NCBI GenBank assembly: GCA_012270625.1
Contig: JAAXHZ010000097.1
Span: 1-7,381, forward strand
Source: Dehalococcoidia bacterium
Lineage (GTDB): Bacteria; Chloroflexota; Dehalococcoidia; SAR202; UBA11138
Length of the DNA: 7,381 nt
Direction: 5' to 3'
Numbering within the stretch: the first letter of the stretch is position 1; each line of letters opens with the position of its first letter. This document shows, piece after piece, positions 5,231-7,381 of this stretch. The translations under genes were made by a program, and so were the position numbers. The notes below the pieces were generated by a model. It was not told where the DNA came from. It saw nothing but the letters and a program-made list of their open reading frames with translations, and did not search any database.

Positions 5231-6304
5231 ATGCAAGAGTCACCTACCAGGGATGTGAATGTCGTGAGCACAAGTCAGCTAATCAGCCCCGTAGAACTGG
5301 TCAAAGAGCTTCCCATCAGCGCCGCCGCGGAGCGGACGGTGCTGGAGGGTCGCGAACAGATACGAGCCGTACTTCGCGGGGACGACGACCGCATGATGAT
5401 GGTCGTCGGGCCGTGCTCGATTCACGATGAGCGCGCCGCCGTCGAGTACGCGGAGCGGCTGCTGAAGCTGAGCGAGGAGCTCAAGGACAGTCTGCTGATC
5501 GTGATGCGAGTGTACTTCGAGAAGCCGCGAACCACCGTTGGATGGAAAGGGCTGATCTACGATCCCCACCTCAACGATACCTTCGACATCGATGAGGGTC
5601 TGCGAACCGCGCGGCGGCTGATGCACTCGATCGCGGAAATGGGTATGTACACTGGAACCGAGTTCCTGGATCCCATAGTCCCGCAGTACCTCGCTGACCT
5701 GATCTGCTGGTCCACGATAGGCGCAAGGACCACCGAGAGCCAGACGCACAGGCAGATGGCGAGCGGCCTGTCGATGCCTGTTGGCTTCAAGAACGGCACG
5801 GACGGAAGCGCCCAGATCGCAGTGGACGCGATGCTCTCCGCCAAGTCCTCGCACGCATTTCTGGGGATCGATCACGACGGCCAGACCGCCGTCATTCATA
5901 CGAAGGGCAACCCGGACGGTCACCTGGTGCTGCGTGGAGGCCGCGAAGGTCCGAACTTCGGCGCCGAGTCGATCGCCGAGGCACACAGGATGCTCAACGA
6001 GGCGCAGGTCCGCTCCGAGCTGCTGGTGGACTGCTCTCACGGAAACTCGAACAAAGACCACCGGAGACAGCAGATCGCCTTCAGGGACGTAGTGAGCCAG
6101 CGTGTGGGCGGCAACGGCAACATCATAGGCTGTATGCTGGAGTCGAACCTCAACCCCGGCGCTCAGAAGCTGAACGGAGGACGAGACTCGCTGGAGTACG
6201 GCGTCTCGATCACCGACGCCTGCATCGGCTGGGACGAGACCGATGAGCTCCTCCGCTGGGCCCACGACAAGGCCGATGCCAGGGTTCCCGTAACAGCGGA
6301 TTAG
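5231..6304 (+). CDS. 3-deoxy-7-phosphoheptulonate (DAHP) synthase, class I-alpha
   Basis: A 357-residue enzyme close in sequence to E. coli AroG/AroF (about 350). It condenses phosphoenolpyruvate and erythrose 4-phosphate to DAHP, the first step of the shikimate pathway to Phe, Tyr and Trp. The four metal ligands are visible: Cys62 (VVGPCSIHD), His270 (DCSHGNSNKDH), Glu304 (MLESNL) and Asp329 (SITDACIGW). Substrate motifs are MRVYFEKPRTTVGWKG (92-107), GARTTESQTHR (164-174) and PVGFKNGTDG (183-192). The N-terminal extension and loop around Phe210-Leu211-Gly212, which form the feedback-inhibitor pocket in AroG and yeast Aro3/Aro4, are present, so it should be feedback-controlled. Start by AGGAGG at 5214. 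Expression is governed by the upstream Phe/Tyr attenuator. The stop overlaps the stop of the convergent phosphotransferase. aroF or aroG cannot be told apart from sequence alone. Confidence 0.96.
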   Translation: MQESPTRDVNVVSTSQLISPVELVKELPISAAAERTVLEGREQIRAVLRGDDDRMMMVVGPCSIHDERAAVEYAERLLKLSEELKDSLLIVMRVYFEKPRTTVGWKGLIYDPHLNDTFDIDEGLRTARRLMHSIAEMGMYTGTEFLDPIVPQYLADLICWSTIGARTTESQTHRQMASGLSMPVGFKNGTDGSAQIAVDAMLSAKSSHAFLGIDHDGQTAVIHTKGNPDGHLVLRGGREGPNFGAESIAEAHRMLNEAQVRSELLVDCSHGNSNKDHRRQQIAFRDVVSQRVGGNGNIIGCMLESNLNPGAQKLNGGRDSLEYGVSITDACIGWDETDELLRWAHDKADARVPVTAD

Positions 6305-7296
6305 CCGAACACATTCAGACCGGGCCACAAAAGCCCCCGTAGATCCTCCAACGACTCTACGGGGGCTGATACTCCGCTGTTCTCGAACAGCTCCGCCACT
6401 GCATCGGTCCCAAAGTCGTGGAGCAGGGTCCAGGCGGCGACTCGGTGTCCCCAGAGCGGGTCTCTCGCTAATTCTGGATCGTATGCTTTGAGGAACGCCC
6501 TCATAGCGACAATATCGCGGTCGAACAGACCGAGCCATAGCGGCATCCACTCATAGTCCCGGACGCCAATTCTGGCGTCTCCAAAATCGATCATCGCGTT
6601 GACTGACCACCCACCTTCCGTTCGATCTATCAGCAGATGGTCTGACTCAAGATCACCGTGAACGATTACAGGATCAGCGGACTCGGCCTCTGCGATCGCG
6701 TCGTCCAGTATTCGTCCGAGAGCCTCGGACAGATCGGGCGCTATCAGCCGCCGCTCTATGAGTTCAGTCAATACGCTGCCGCGTCTCCGCGCGACGAGCG
6801 CATCCCACCGCTCGCCCGTGGCCACATCTGACACAAGACGCACATCGGTATCGTGCAGCTTGCGAACCAGGACACCAATCTCAGCGACGATACTCTGCAC
6901 GTCAACAAGGCACGACTCCTGTATTAGAGACCTGAGCGTGCGGCCCTCACAGAATTCGACGATGAGATAGTCCCAAGCCGTTCGGTCGTGGATGTGTCCG
7001 CTTGCCAGAGATCGAGGGACCGGGACATCACCGCCGTTCCCCAAAACCTCTATGAGACGCCGCTCGAAACCGAACTCCTGCCAGAATGGGCTGTAGATCT
7101 TGAGCACCGCCCGTCGGTCAAGGATAAACACCGCATTGGTATTAGACCTGGGTATCTCGATACTCCGATACCCGATCCCCTCCCGCGCGCAAATCAGGTC
7201 GATCATCGGCGTCCACAAAGGCGCATCGTTGAACGCCGAAGTCCAGTCCGCCCACGTCTCGATCGGCGGCAGCAGAAATTCTAAGGGGCTGTGCAA
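6301..7296 (-). CDS. Aminoglycoside phosphotransferase-like (APH family) kinase
   Basis: A 331-residue kinase-fold protein of the APH/choline-kinase-like superfamily. Motifs: AVLKIY with the ATP-anchoring Lys66; LIVEFCEGRTL (111-121) as hinge; the catalytic loop VIVHGDLESDHLLID with HGD at 213-215 and catalytic Asp215; and MIDFGDARIG with metal-binding Asp237. The usual Asn five residues after the catalytic Asp is His220, a change seen in some APH subfamilies. Substrate unknown; resistance to aminoglycosides should not be assumed, since many members phosphorylate small metabolites. The start is TTG at 7296, two bases after the upstream TGA, with a GGGGGAG site just before it, so translation is probably coupled to the DUF3179-like gene. 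The first later ATG codon (Met31) would remove an N-terminus that looks genuine. A strong hairpin (6332-6367) lies inside its last 25 codons. Confidence 0.85.
   Translation of the reverse strand: MHSPLEFLLPPIETWADWTSAFNDAPLWTPMIDLICAREGIGYRSIEIPRSNTNAVFILDRRAVLKIYSPFWQEFGFERRLIEVLGNGGDVPVPRSLASGHIHDRTAWDYLIVEFCEGRTLRSLIQESCLVDVQSIVAEIGVLVRKLHDTDVRLVSDVATGERWDALVARRRGSVLTELIERRLIAPDLSEALGRILDDAIAEAESADPVIVHGDLESDHLLIDRTEGGWSVNAMIDFGDARIGVRDYEWMPLWLGLFDRDIVAMRAFLKAYDPELARDPLWGHRVAAWTLLHDFGTDAVAELFENSGVSAPVESLEDLRGLLWPGLNVFG
6332..6367. terminator. Strong hairpin at the DAHP synthase / phosphotransferase junction
   Basis: Arms 6332-6343 (AGCCCCCGTAGA) and 6356-6367 are perfect complements over 12 bp with a 12-base loop, 28 bases past the DAHP synthase stop. 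On the plus strand no T run follows. On the minus strand TTTT follows, but that would end the phosphotransferase transcript before its stop codon. It most likely serves the plus-strand transcript as a 3' end or RNA-stabilising hairpin. Confidence 0.55.
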
Positions 7297-7297
7297 T

Positions 7298-7381
7298 TCA
7301 CTCCCCCTCGTACAGCAGAGTGTCGGGGTGGAAGGCGTACCACCCGAACCAGAAGGACACGTACGACGGCAGCCTGTCCAG
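7298..7381 (-). CDS. C-terminal end of a DUF3179-like protein (cut by window edge)
   Basis: The last 27 codons and TGA of a gene entering from the right. The residues include SFWFGWYAFHPDTLLYEG, which resembles the C-terminal WFAWxAFHPDTxLY pattern I associate with DUF3179 proteins, a family of unknown function often found in environmental bacteria. Its stop lies one base before the TTG of the phosphotransferase, so the two genes are probably co-transcribed. The fragment is short, so the family call is tentative, but the reading frame and stop are clear. Confidence 0.6.
   Translation of the reverse strand: MDRLPSYVSFWFGWYAFHPDTLLYEGE

Noticed and set aside
4918..5271. N-terminal extension of the NAD kinase open frame
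   Set aside because: Family similarity starts at Met 4917; the extension is Ser-rich and lies over the DAHP synthase promoter, leader and terminator.
5279..6550. Long 423-residue open frame on the minus strand opposite the DAHP synthase
   Set aside because: It is the antisense shadow of a clearly conserved enzyme, rich in Arg/Val/His with no recognisable motif, and it runs into the phosphotransferase gene in another frame.
1..7381. CRISPR array, tRNA, rRNA or insertion sequence
   Set aside because: No regularly spaced direct repeats, tRNA-like cloverleaf, rRNA stretch or transposase motif was seen by eye.

Overview
This is a compact, moderately GC-rich (roughly 55-65 % in hand-counted lines) bacterial chromosomal segment. 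Genes are packed tail-to-head, TTG and GTG starts are used, and ordinary housekeeping genes sit beside an ATPase/nuclease pair. The gene styles (M20 peptidase, DUF3179-like end, phosphotransferase, class I-alpha DAHP synthase) would fit an environmental bacterium such as a Chloroflexota/Dehalococcoidia relative. That is inference only, because no rRNA or other marker is present.

Layout. Every protein gene except the DAHP synthase and its leader peptide lies on the minus strand. Reading the minus strand from right to left: the last codons of a DUF3179-like protein (7298-7381, cut by the window), then a kinase-like phosphotransferase (6301-7296). Convergent to it on the plus strand is a DAHP synthase (5231-6304); the two stop codons overlap in the four bases TTAG. 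Divergent from the DAHP synthase is NAD kinase (4069-4917). After a 98-base gap with a large inverted repeat comes a run of close-set minus-strand genes: NUDIX hydrolase (3440-3970), M20 metallopeptidase (2066-3424), AAA/SMC-like ATPase (983-2050), TOPRIM/DUF4276-like protein (414-986) and a nucleoside 2-deoxyribosyltransferase-like protein (1-371, cut by the window). The spacings in this run are 15, 15, -4 and 42 bases, so it could be one transcript.

The most striking element is the DAHP synthase leader (about 4998-5230). A TTGACA promoter lies just before a 25-codon ORF (5038-5115) whose residues 8-16 are almost all Phe and Tyr. This is followed by a perfect 10-bp terminator hairpin with a T run (5153-5180). 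An 11-bp perfect antiterminator (5097-5107 with 5157-5167) and a small hairpin that would mask its 5' arm (5087-5101) complete a full ribosome-mediated transcription attenuator. It should sense Phe/Tyr-tRNA charging and control the first step of the shikimate pathway. No Shine-Dalgarno sequence precedes the leader ORF and the promoter is very close to it, so it may be translated leaderless.

The second notable element is the ATPase + TOPRIM pair joined by a GTGA stop/start overlap. It resembles two-gene versions of OLD-type defence nucleases (compare PARIS, AbiL and Gabija in architecture). Its base composition looks lower in GC than its neighbours, and it sits inside a run of metabolic genes, which suggests an inserted defence cassette.
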